DNA of 10,302 bases from JACVRW01 sp036009005. GTDB taxonomy: Bacteria > Actinomycetota > Thermoleophilia > Solirubrobacterales > Thermoleophilaceae. Made by a program: the position numbers and the translations under genes. The DNA lies in NCBI GenBank assembly GCA_036009005.1, contig DASYMP010000150.1, positions 1 to 10,302 on the forward strand, written 5' to 3'. Below, piece after piece: positions 1-6,766 of this stretch; positions within the stretch are counted from its first letter, which is position 1; every line of letters starts with the position of its first letter. Under the pieces are notes generated by a model. The model was not told the DNA's origin, made no database searches, and saw only the letters and a program-made list of their open reading frames with translations.

Positions 1-1045
<1,045 letters not shown>

Positions 1046-1057
1046 CTGCCCCATTTA

Positions 1058-1086
1058 TTGACGCGCACCCCGAAGGGGTTTACTCT
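1058..1086 (+). promoter_or_regulatory. Candidate promoter of the zinc-ribbon gene
   Basis: TTGACG at 1058-1063 (5 of 6 match to TTGACA) is followed by a 17-base spacer and TACTCT at 1081-1086, which fits TAnnnT. Transcription would begin near 1092-1094, only a few bases before the ATG at 1096. No Shine-Dalgarno is visible, so the mRNA may be leaderless or nearly so. The -10 match is weak (3 of 6 to TATAAT), and this rests on pattern alone. Confidence 0.4.
1067..1079. repeat. Short perfect hairpin between divergent starts
   Basis: ACCCC and GGGGT flank a GAA triplet, giving a perfect 5-bp stem with a 3-base loop. It lies inside the spacer of the candidate zinc-ribbon promoter and about 22 bases upstream of the recQ ATG. 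It is not at a gene end and has no T-tract on either strand, so an operator is a better guess than a terminator. A 5-bp palindrome in GC-rich DNA may also be chance. Confidence 0.3.
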
Positions 1087-1095
1087 GCCGGGCCC

Positions 1096-1308
1096 ATGGC
1101 ATACCTCAATTGTCCGAGCTGCCGGCTGACCGTCTATAGCCCGGCCCGTGGGTTGAGCAGCGAGGAATGCCCGCGCTGCCGCGCCAAGCTCGGCAAGGTG
1201 AGCCGGCTGTTCCGCTCCTCGCTTCCCGCCCGCCTCGCGCAGTCGCGCCAGCCGGACGTCTCGGAGTCTCCTGCCGACGGCGCTCGTTCACACCCTGAGC
1301 CGGCCTAG
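1096..1308 (+). CDS. Small double-CxxC zinc-ribbon protein
   Basis: A 70-residue protein with CPSC at residues 6-9 and CPRC at 25-28, spaced as one zinc ribbon binding a single zinc ion. The segment between them (RLTVYSPARGLSSEE) and the short basic stretch after them resemble small zinc-ribbon proteins that recur in Thermoleophilia genomes. From about residue 45 the tail is hydrophilic, low-complexity and probably disordered. Specific function is unknown; nucleic-acid or protein binding is the usual role of such ribbons. The ATG at 1096 is the only start that keeps the first CxxC close to the N-terminus, and no Shine-Dalgarno precedes it. The stop overlaps the stop of the convergent DUF1360 gene within the tetramer CTAG (1305-1308). 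The cysteines make it a real gene with good likelihood. Confidence 0.8.
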   Translation: MAYLNCPSCRLTVYSPARGLSSEECPRCRAKLGKVSRLFRSSLPARLAQSRQPDVSESPADGARSHPEPA

Positions 1309-1844
1309 CGCTCGTCCGGCGCGCTCAGGCCGCGCTGCTCGGCCGCCTTGTAGGCGATCTGTAGGAAGTCCGAGATGGCCATCGCCGCCAGCACCGAGGC
1401 GCTGAAGCGCGTCGTGCGCGGCGCGAACAGGAGCCCGGCGTGGAAGCCGCCGGAGGCCCACAGGCCGAGGCAGTAGGGGCAGGTGAGCAGCTCGCCGACC
1501 GCGCGCTGGAGCCCGGTGCCGCGCGCGTGCTCCTCGAGCTCGGCGGGGCCGCCGCGGCCCTCGAGCTCCGTGAACGGCGCGCGCACGAACGCCGTGACCT
1601 TCTTCTTGGCCACCAGGCGGCTCAGCTTGTAGCTGGCGGTGCCGATCAGCGCGATGTCGCGCGCGTCCACGCGCTCGGGGAGGTCGCGGCCGGAGCGCTT
1701 CGCCGCCACCACCGCGCCTGCCATGGCGCCGTGGAAGACCGCGGCGAAGGCGGCATAGGCCGCGAGCGGCGGCCGCTCGTCGGGGTCGGCGTAGCCGCCG
1801 AACGGGCCGTCGGTCAGGCCCTCGCTCTCCGTCCCGACGCTCAC
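1305..1844 (-). CDS. DUF1360 domain-containing protein
   Basis: A 179-residue protein of the DUF1360 family, whose molecular function is not established. The family hallmark is TCPYCLGLW at residues 121-129, with two cysteines in a CxxC. It is preceded by the conserved ARDIALIGTASYKLSRLVAKKKVTAFVR-type segment (about 61-88; positions given because the block is long). Hydrophobic stretches near 28-47, 127-141 and 148-165 suggest a small membrane-associated protein. The start is GTG at 1844, overlapping the YihY stop as GTGA, so translation is probably coupled. It is the last gene of the seven-gene run. Its stop codon overlaps that of the convergent zinc-ribbon gene, leaving no room for a terminator outside coding sequence. 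Family call confident; the role in envelope physiology is inferred from neighbours only. Confidence 0.88.
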   Translation of the reverse strand: MSVGTESEGLTDGPFGGYADPDERPPLAAYAAFAAVFHGAMAGAVVAAKRSGRDLPERVDARDIALIGTASYKLSRLVAKKKVTAFVRAPFTELEGRGGPAELEEHARGTGLQRAVGELLTCPYCLGLWASGGFHAGLLFAPRTTRFSASVLAAMAISDFLQIAYKAAEQRGLSAPDER

Positions 1845-2806
1845 GAGGAGAGCCCCGGCTCGCCGGCGGGGGGATCGTCCATCTTGCGGGTGTCGCGCGG
1901 CTCGGCGAACGGCTCCTTGTCCGGCGGGCGCATGCCCTCGTCGATGGCGCGGCCACGCTCGAGCTCGGCGTTGAACTCAGCGCCCAGCAGGATCACGATG
2001 TTCGAGATCCAGAGCCAGACGAGGAACACGACGACACCGCCGAGCGCGCCGTACGTCTTGTTGTAGGAGGCGAAGCTCGACACGTAGAAGGCGAACGCCG
2101 CAGAGGCGATCAGCCAGCCGATCACGGCCACCACGCCGCCCGGCGAGACCCAGCGGAAGCCGGGCTGCTTCACGTTCGGCGCGGCCCAGTAGAGCAGCGC
2201 GAACATGAAGCTCACCACCAGCAGGAGCACCGGCCACTTGGCGATGTTCCAGACCGTCACGGCGGTGTCGCCGAGGCCGATCAGGCCGCCGACCTTCGCC
2301 GCGAGCCCGCCCGTGAGCACCACCGCGATCGTCGAGATCGCGAGCAGCAGGAGCAGCACCAGCGTGAGGCCCACGCGCACCGGCAGCGTCTTCCAGATCG
2401 GCCTGCCCTCCGGCATGTCGTAGATCGCGTTCGAGGCGCGCATGAACGCCGCCACGTACCCGGACGCCGACCACAGCGCCGCGAGCAGGCCCACGACGAA
2501 CAGCACGCCCGCGGTGCCCTGGCTGCCCTGGAGGTTCTTGATGGCGCTCGTGAAGATCTGCTTGGCCGGCCCCGGGGCGACCGTGCCGAGGTTGTCGATC
2601 AGCGGCTGGGTGGCGGAGCTGCCGGCCAGCCCCAGCACCGACACGAGCACGATCAGCGCGGGGAAGATCGCCAGGACGGCGTAGTAGGTGAGCGCCGCGG
2701 CCCAGTCGGTGAGGTTGTCCTCCCTGAACTCGCTGATCGTGCGCTTGAGCGCGGCCCACCAGCCCCCTCCACCGAGGTCGGTGGGTGAATCGGCGGCTGC
2801 GCTCAT
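1841..2806 (-). CDS. YihY/virulence factor BrkB family membrane protein
   Basis: A 321-residue polytopic inner-membrane protein. Six hydrophobic segments are visible at about 37-60, 97-121, 144-169, 186-208, 222-244 and 254-277, the usual YihY plan. Family signatures include LTDWAAALTYYAVLAIFPALI-like residues 32-52 (conserved AAALTYYA), SGYVAAFMRASNAIYD (115-130) and the C-terminal GAEFNAELER (275-284). The C-terminal tail (about 285-321) is charged and proline-rich, probably cytoplasmic. YihY proteins were once annotated as ribonuclease BN in error; their actual function is unsettled, with envelope or transport roles suggested. The ATG at 2806 overlaps the DUF3618 stop as ATGA and the stop overlaps the DUF1360 start as GTGA, so it sits mid-operon. 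Confidence 0.93.
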   Translation of the reverse strand: MSAAADSPTDLGGGGWWAALKRTISEFREDNLTDWAAALTYYAVLAIFPALIVLVSVLGLAGSSATQPLIDNLGTVAPGPAKQIFTSAIKNLQGSQGTAGVLFVVGLLAALWSASGYVAAFMRASNAIYDMPEGRPIWKTLPVRVGLTLVLLLLLAISTIAVVLTGGLAAKVGGLIGLGDTAVTVWNIAKWPVLLLVVSFMFALLYWAAPNVKQPGFRWVSPGGVVAVIGWLIASAAFAFYVSSFASYNKTYGALGGVVVFLVWLWISNIVILLGAEFNAELERGRAIDEGMRPPDKEPFAEPRDTRKMDDPPAGEPGLSS

Positions 2807-2997
2807 CGGCTGCGGAGGAGGCGGAGCAGGAGGAGCAGCGCGAGGAAGCCGCCCACGGCGGCCACGAGCGGCGTCGGGTTCGCCCGTACGCGCTCCTTGA
2901 CGTCGGCCTTGTGCGAGAGCGCGTCGACCGTATCGCCGAGCTCCCTCCGCGTGCGCTCGATCTCGCGGCGCAGCTCCTCGGGCGTCTGCTGGGTCAC
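2803..2997 (-). CDS. DUF3618 domain-containing small membrane protein
   Basis: A 64-residue protein with the DUF3618 layout. An N-terminal amphipathic charged helix TPEELRREIERTRRELGDTV (5-24) leads to ALSHKADVKERVR (26-38) and one C-terminal membrane segment (about 42-60), ending in the basic LRSR. The PEELRxEIExTRxELGxTVdAL pattern is characteristic of this actinobacterial family. It lies at the end of a far longer open frame; I place the start at the GTG at 2997. That GTG opens the DUF3618 homology and overlaps the upstream stop as GTGA, while the frame before it reads antisense-like arginine-rich sequence through the Holin-X and MscS genes. In other actinobacteria DUF3618 genes commonly sit beside Holin-X genes. 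Function unknown, probably a membrane-anchored coiled-coil partner. Confidence 0.85.
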   Translation of the reverse strand: MTQQTPEELRREIERTRRELGDTVDALSHKADVKERVRANPTPLVAAVGGFLALLLLLRLLRSR

Positions 2998-3413
2998 GAT
3001 CTGGCCCTCGCCTTCACGGTCTCGACGTCGCGCTGCATGCTCTCGAGCGCCAGCTCGGGCTTCGCGGGGCCGGCCTCCTCGATCTCCTTCTTGCCGGTGA
3101 GCGCGAGGATGCCGCCCACCAGGAGCAGCGCGGCGCCGATCGCCGCGGCGGCGATCCAGGGCTCGAGCACGGTGGACAGGCCGATGATCGCGGCCGCCAC
3201 GAGAGCGCCCACGCCGTACAACGCCACGACCCCGGCGCCTCCGAACATGCCGGCGCCCTTCGTGGCGTGCCGGCCCTTCTCGGCAAGCTCTGCCTGCGCC
3301 AGGCGCATCTCCTGCCGGATCAGCGTCGAGGTTTGGCGCGACAGGTCCTGGACCAGCTCGCCGAGGGACCGATCGCCGTCCGCCGCTGCCTGGAAGCGCG
3401 TGGAGGTCTCCAT
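2994..3413 (-). CDS. Holin-X / DUF1469 family membrane protein
   Basis: A 139-residue protein of the actinobacterial Holin-X (phage holin superfamily III-like, DUF1469) family. An N-terminal amphipathic helix DRSLGELVQDLSRQTSTLIR (14-33) continues into QEMRLAQAELAEKGRHATKG (34-53), typical of the family. Two hydrophobic segments follow (about 55-80 and 85-107), then a charged C-terminal tail (108-139) with coiled-coil character. Despite the name these are chromosomal housekeeping-type proteins; no lysis or phage genes are near. The ATG at 3413 has no strong Shine-Dalgarno and lies nine bases after the MscS stop. The stop overlaps the DUF3618 start. The pairing with DUF3618 and YihY supports a common envelope role, which is inference. 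Confidence 0.88.
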   Translation of the reverse strand: METSTRFQAAADGDRSLGELVQDLSRQTSTLIRQEMRLAQAELAEKGRHATKGAGMFGGAGVVALYGVGALVAAAIIGLSTVLEPWIAAAAIGAALLLVGGILALTGKKEIEEAGPAKPELALESMQRDVETVKARARS

Positions 3414-3422
3414 ATGGACCGA

Positions 3423-4289
3423 CTACCCCGCCTGCGCGGGCATATGCACCTCGCCGAGTGCCGCCACGACCTGATCGGCAAGCGCCGGGCCGTCCTCGCG
3501 GCGCATCGGCGTGGCGCGTATGCGCACGATCAGCTCGCCGTCGATGAACTCCTCGAGGTCGATCTTGGGATCGGCGCGGGTGGGAATGGACACCATGTCC
3601 TCGAGCCGCTGCTCCACCTCGCTCGGCCTGACTGTGGACGGCAGCCGTGCGCGCAGGTCGACGCCCGAGGGCTCGCGGAGCGGCACCACAGCGCCCGCGA
3701 GCACGACGTTGTTGGGCACGAGCACGCGATCCTCTCCGTTGGCCAGCGTGACGTAGAGCAGGCCGAGCGAGGTCACGGTTCCCTCGACCTGCCCGGCCAC
3801 CCCGCCCGCGTGCATCCGGACGCGGTCGCCCACGCGGAACGGCCGTGCGCTCATCAGGACCGTGCCCGCGATCAGGTTGCCGATCGTCTGCTGCGCCGCG
3901 AGACCGAGGATCACCGCCGTGATCGCGCCGCCCACCGCCAGCGTCTCCGGTCGCAGCCCGGCGAGCCGCGCGGCGATCGTGACGCTCGCGATCAGCCCCA
4001 CCAGCCTGATCAGGAAGCCGACGGTGCCGGCCGTTCCGGGGTCGAGCCTGCGCAGGAGCGTCGGCCCGAGCGCGCGGCCGAGGTTCATCGCGAACGACCA
4101 GCCGAGGATCACCGCCGCCACGACGCAGGCCACGCGCACCGGCACGTCCACGCCGAACAGCGCGCGGCGGTGCGTGTACGCCACCGCGAGCGCCACGATC
4201 ACCGGCACGAGCAGGAGGACCTGCGTGCGCGCGCGCCTCGCCTGGCGCGACGCGTGCTCGCGCACCTGCCTTGCGACGCGGCCGTACAC
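3423..4289 (-). CDS. MscS-family mechanosensitive ion channel
   Basis: A 288-residue small-conductance mechanosensitive channel family protein, expected to release solutes on hypo-osmotic shock. Predicted membrane segments are at about 23-40, 51-72 and 86-110, followed by the pore-lining helix at about 113-146. The MscS signature GLAAQQTIGNLIAG (129-142) and RPFRVGDRV (149-157) mark the pore helix and the entry to the beta domain. VTSLGLLYVTLANGEDRVLVPNN (172-194; key residues T172, N184, VPNN) is the conserved middle domain. The cytoplasmic alpha/beta domain follows to about 280. Length matches E. coli MscS (286 residues) with one fewer clear hydrophobic N-terminal segment than larger homologues. 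The GTG start at 4289 lies six bases after the sigma-factor stop, with GAGGCGG upstream inside that gene, so the two are probably co-transcribed. Confidence 0.93.
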   Translation of the reverse strand: MYGRVARQVREHASRQARRARTQVLLLVPVIVALAVAYTHRRALFGVDVPVRVACVVAAVILGWSFAMNLGRALGPTLLRRLDPGTAGTVGFLIRLVGLIASVTIAARLAGLRPETLAVGGAITAVILGLAAQQTIGNLIAGTVLMSARPFRVGDRVRMHAGGVAGQVEGTVTSLGLLYVTLANGEDRVLVPNNVVLAGAVVPLREPSGVDLRARLPSTVRPSEVEQRLEDMVSIPTRADPKIDLEEFIDGELIVRIRATPMRREDGPALADQVVAALGEVHMPAQAG

Positions 4290-4295
4290 CGCGGC

Positions 4296-5333
4296 TCAGG
4301 CCGCCTCGGAGAGCCCCGCCACCTCGCGCGTGCACGCGAGCCGCTCGAGCGCCTTGTGCTCGATGCGGCGGACTCGCTCGGGCGAGAGGCCGAGCAGCCT
4401 GCCCGCCTCACGCAGCGGAGTGGGCTCGTCGCCGTTGATCCCGTAGCGCAGCTTGATCACGCGCTGCTCCTGCTCGGAGAGGTTCTCGAGCGCCCTGTGC
4501 ACCGCCTCCTGGCGCAGGCCGATCTCGACCTCCTCGACGGGCTCCGGCGCGTCGCTCGGGAGCAGGTCGCCGAGCTCGGTGTCGCCCTCCTCGCCGACCG
4601 GGCGATCGAGGCTCGTGACCGTGCGGGTGTACTCGCGCGTCTCGCGCAGCTCCTTCATCGTCACGTCGGCGGCCTTCGCGAGCTCCTCGTCGGTGGGCGG
4701 GCGCTCGAGCTCGAGGGCGAGCTCGCGCTCGGCGCGCGCGATCTTGCGCTCGCGCTGGCCGATGTGCACCGGCAGCCTGATCGTGCGGCCCTGGTTCGCG
4801 AGCCCGCGCTGAATCGCCTGCCGGATCCAGAAGGTCGCGTAGGTCGAGAACTTGTAGCCCTTGCGCCAGTCGAACTTCTCGGACGCGCGGATCAGCCCGA
4901 GGATGCCCTCCTGGATCAGGTCGAGCAGCGACAGCTCGTGGCCCTGGTACTTCTTCGCGAGCGAGACGACCAGCCGCAGGTTCGAGTTGATCATTCGCTC
5001 CTTGGCGGCGAGGTCGCCCTGCTCGATGCGCTTGGCGAGCTCCACCTCGTCGGCCGCGGTGAGCAGCGGGTGGCGGCGCACGTCGCGGAGGAACAGCTGG
5101 AGCGTGTCGCTCGTGGCGATCGAGAGGTCGTCGATCGCGTACGACGGACCCGGCTCGGCCGCCTCGCGCCCGCAGTCGTCGGTCACGTCGACGCCGCGGG
5201 CCTCGAGCCTGTCGGCGAGCGTCGTCGCCTCCTCCTCCGGGAGCTGCTGGGTGAGCTCGGCGAGCTCGGACAGGTTGATGCAGCCGACCTCGTCGGCGCG
5301 CTCGAGCAGGATGTCGACCGGGGAGCTGCTCAT
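4296..5333 (-). CDS. Sigma-70 family RNA polymerase sigma factor, SigA-like (group 1/2)
   Basis: A 345-residue sigma factor directing RNA polymerase to promoters. An N-terminal acidic block (1-60) resembles region 1.1. Region 1.2 is about 75-107 (DTLQLFLRDVRRHPLLT), and region 2 is about 108-186 with NLRLVVSLAKKY (118-129), DLIQEGILGLIRA (138-150) and YKFSTYATFWIRQAIQRG (160-177). Region 3 spans about 187-262 and region 4 about 265-336, with RVIKLRYG (291-298). The region 4.2 recognition segment is SPERVRRIEHKALERL (317-332). Compared with RpoD TRERIRQIE, the equivalents of E. coli R584 and Q589 are P318 and R323. W433 is F168, while Q437 is kept (Q172). This suggests a paralogue with altered promoter recognition, though it could still be the principal sigma of its host. 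The ATG at 5333 overlaps the nucleotidyltransferase stop as ATGA, with GAGG just upstream. MscS and membrane genes follow immediately. Confidence 0.93.
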   Translation of the reverse strand: MSSSPVDILLERADEVGCINLSELAELTQQLPEEEATTLADRLEARGVDVTDDCGREAAEPGPSYAIDDLSIATSDTLQLFLRDVRRHPLLTAADEVELAKRIEQGDLAAKERMINSNLRLVVSLAKKYQGHELSLLDLIQEGILGLIRASEKFDWRKGYKFSTYATFWIRQAIQRGLANQGRTIRLPVHIGQRERKIARAERELALELERPPTDEELAKAADVTMKELRETREYTRTVTSLDRPVGEEGDTELGDLLPSDAPEPVEEVEIGLRQEAVHRALENLSEQEQRVIKLRYGINGDEPTPLREAGRLLGLSPERVRRIEHKALERLACTREVAGLSEAA

Positions 5334-5941
5334 GGCCTCAGCACCCGGACCTCGGCGCCGCGCAGGCCGTGGGCATCGGCCGGCACGATCGCGAGCTCGT
5401 CGCACAGCACGAAGAAGGCGAGCGCGTAGGGCGAGCCGCTCGTGCGCCTGCGGAGCGACGGCCAGTCGATCTGCTCCCTGACGGAGCGCGCGATGCCGAG
5501 GACGGAGGTGTAGTCGAGCTGGTGCTCGTGCAGCGCCATCAGCTTGGTCGCGAGCACGTCCTCGACCGCCATCACCGGGATCGTGATGCCCACCACGTGG
5601 AGCAGGTCGCCGCGCTCGATCACCTCGTCCGTGACCTCGAGGCCGCGCGGCCCGAAGATCAGGTCGATCAGCACGTCGCCGTCCCACGCCTTGTGGAGCC
5701 ACTCCTCGGGCGGCTTCTCCACCCGCATGCCGGCCTCGCCCAGCACCGCGAGCGCGCGGTCGGCATCGCACGGCTTGATGATGAAGTCCAGGTCGTGGCG
5801 CGTCTGGGGCCCGCCGCGCGCCCAGACCGCGAGGCTGCCGCCGAGCAGGAACGGGATGCCCGCCTCGCGAAGCGCGGCGACCGCCTTCTTCAGCGACGCC
5901 TCTATGGCCGGTCGCGGATGCTCGACGTCGGGGGACGACAT
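5330..5941 (-). CDS. Nucleotidyltransferase-fold protein (AbiEii/MNT-like)
   Basis: A 203-residue protein with the DNA polymerase-beta-type nucleotidyltransferase signature. LLGGSLAVWARGG (32-44) supplies the GG-S motif, D50-L-D52 the first two metal-binding carboxylates, and D93 in VLIDLIFGP (90-98) the third. A later EDVLATKLMAL (127-137) matches the helix seen in AbiEii-like and related stand-alone nucleotidyltransferases. All three catalytic acids are present, so it is probably active in transferring a nucleotide to an unknown target. No HEPN or antitoxin partner is adjacent, so a toxin-antitoxin role is not supported. The ATG at 5941 is chosen over a long upstream open frame that only mirrors the divergent phosphoesterase. 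It has no Shine-Dalgarno and may be leaderless. It is the first gene of the seven-gene run and overlaps the sigma gene. Confidence 0.85.
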   Translation of the reverse strand: MSSPDVEHPRPAIEASLKKAVAALREAGIPFLLGGSLAVWARGGPQTRHDLDFIIKPCDADRALAVLGEAGMRVEKPPEEWLHKAWDGDVLIDLIFGPRGLEVTDEVIERGDLLHVVGITIPVMAVEDVLATKLMALHEHQLDYTSVLGIARSVREQIDWPSLRRRTSGSPYALAFFVLCDELAIVPADAHGLRGAEVRVLRP

Positions 5942-5983
5942 GCATTTCGTGTACCCCCGCACGGGCAGGGGTACACAGGGCCC
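5942..5983. promoter_or_regulatory. Divergent promoter with perfect 9-bp inverted repeat
   Basis: This stretch separates the nucleotidyltransferase start (minus) from the phosphoesterase start (plus). GTGTACCCC at 5949-5957 and GGGGTACAC at 5968-5976 form a perfect inverted repeat with a 10-base spacer, about two helical turns centre to centre. On each strand the outer part of an arm supplies a hexamer: TACACG (minus, 5953-5948) and TACACA (plus, 5972-5977). Each lies exactly six bases before its start codon, the geometry of -10 elements for leaderless actinobacterial mRNAs. No Shine-Dalgarno exists on either side. The repeat is direct observation; the promoter or operator role is inferred. 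Confidence 0.6.
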
Positions 5984-6766
5984 GTGAAGGCGCCAACCAG
6001 CGTTCTGGCCGCAAATCTGCGCGGCGACGCCCGCGTCCGGATCGCCGCCGCGGGCGACGTGCACTGCGCTCCCGAGAACCGCGACGCGGTGATGACGGCG
6101 TTCGAGGCGATCGACGGGCAGGCGGACGTGATCCTGCTGGCGGGCGACCTCACGACGCACGGGGAGCCGGAGCAGGCGGAGATCCTCGCCGAGGCCTGCC
6201 GCGGCATGGAGACCCCCGTGGTGGCGGTCCTCGGCAACCACGACCTCCACGCCGACCGGGCGGACGAGCTGAAGGCGGTGCTCCGCGACGCGGACATCGA
6301 GGTGCTGGAGCGCGGGCACACCACGCTGCGCGGCTGCGGTGTCGGGATCGCCGGGACGAAGGGCTTCGTCGGCGGGTTCCGGGGCCTCGGGCTGCCTGAT
6401 TTCGGCGAGCCGCCGCTGCGCCGCATCTACGCGGAGACCACGGCGGAGGTGGAGGCGCTCTCGGCCGGGCTGCACCAGATAGCGCTCTGCCCGTTCCGGA
6501 TCGCGCTGCTGCACTACGCACCGGTCGCGGCGACGCTCAGCGGCGAGCCACCCGAGATCTGGACCTTCCTCGGCAGCGACAGGCTGGCCGCGCCGATCCT
6601 CGAGCACCGACCCGACCTCGTGCTGCACGGGCACGCGCATGCCGGCCGCCTCCAGGCCGACCTCGACGGCGTGCCGGTCTACAACGTCTCAGTGCCCGTA
6701 ATGGGCCAGGACTTCTGGCTCTTCGAGCTCACCGGCGCGGCGCAGGCCGCGACGGCGATTCACTAG
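5984..6766 (+). CDS. Metallophosphoesterase (calcineurin-like)
   Basis: A 260-residue calcineurin-like phosphoesterase with a dinuclear metal centre. The motifs are in order and complete: GDVH (24-27), GDL (54-56), GNHD (84-87), the isolated histidine in LLHYAP (175-180), and HGHAHAG (215-221). The substrate cannot be told from sequence; relatives hydrolyse phosphomonoesters, phosphodiesters or nucleotides. No signal peptide or membrane segment is seen, so it is probably cytoplasmic. I chose the GTG at 5984: it puts the first motif about 24 residues in, as usual, while upstream the frame runs antisense through the nucleotidyltransferase gene. No Shine-Dalgarno precedes it; a TACACA hexamer six bases before the GTG suggests a leaderless mRNA. 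The last 78 bases overlap the 3' end of the convergent membrane-protein gene. Confidence 0.92.
   Translation: MKAPTSVLAANLRGDARVRIAAAGDVHCAPENRDAVMTAFEAIDGQADVILLAGDLTTHGEPEQAEILAEACRGMETPVVAVLGNHDLHADRADELKAVLRDADIEVLERGHTTLRGCGVGIAGTKGFVGGFRGLGLPDFGEPPLRRIYAETTAEVEALSAGLHQIALCPFRIALLHYAPVAATLSGEPPEIWTFLGSDRLAAPILEHRPDLVLHGHAHAGRLQADLDGVPVYNVSVPVMGQDFWLFELTGAAQAATAIH

Noticed and set aside
1067..1079. ACCCC-GAA-GGGGT hairpin as a transcription terminator
   Set aside because: It lies between two gene starts, has only 5 bp and no T-tract on either strand.
2994..3413. Holin-X gene as evidence of a prophage
   Set aside because: No endolysin, integrase or structural genes are near. The family is a normal chromosomal actinobacterial group found beside DUF3618 and YihY genes.
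2998..4335. Long minus-strand frame leading into the DUF3618 protein
   Set aside because: The part before 2997 reads the MscS and Holin-X genes out of frame. Only the last 64 residues match a family, and the GTG at 2997 overlaps the upstream stop.
3267..5429. 720-codon plus-strand open frame
   Set aside because: It runs antisense across MscS, the sigma factor and part of the nucleotidyltransferase. Its composition (Arg, His, Ala, Leu, Asp) is a mirror-frame artefact and no domain is visible.
5330..5941. Type IV (AbiE-like) toxin-antitoxin system
   Set aside because: The nucleotidyltransferase is present, but no AbiEi-like or HEPN partner is adjacent. The neighbours are a divergent phosphoesterase and a sigma factor.
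5369..5983. N-terminal extension of the phosphoesterase
   Set aside because: It is antisense to the nucleotidyltransferase. Calcineurin-like proteins have their first metal motif near the N-terminus, as given by the GTG at 5984.
5942..6640. N-terminal extension of the nucleotidyltransferase
   Set aside because: The extension is antisense to the phosphoesterase and crosses the inverted-repeat promoter. The nucleotidyltransferase homology begins after the ATG at 5941.
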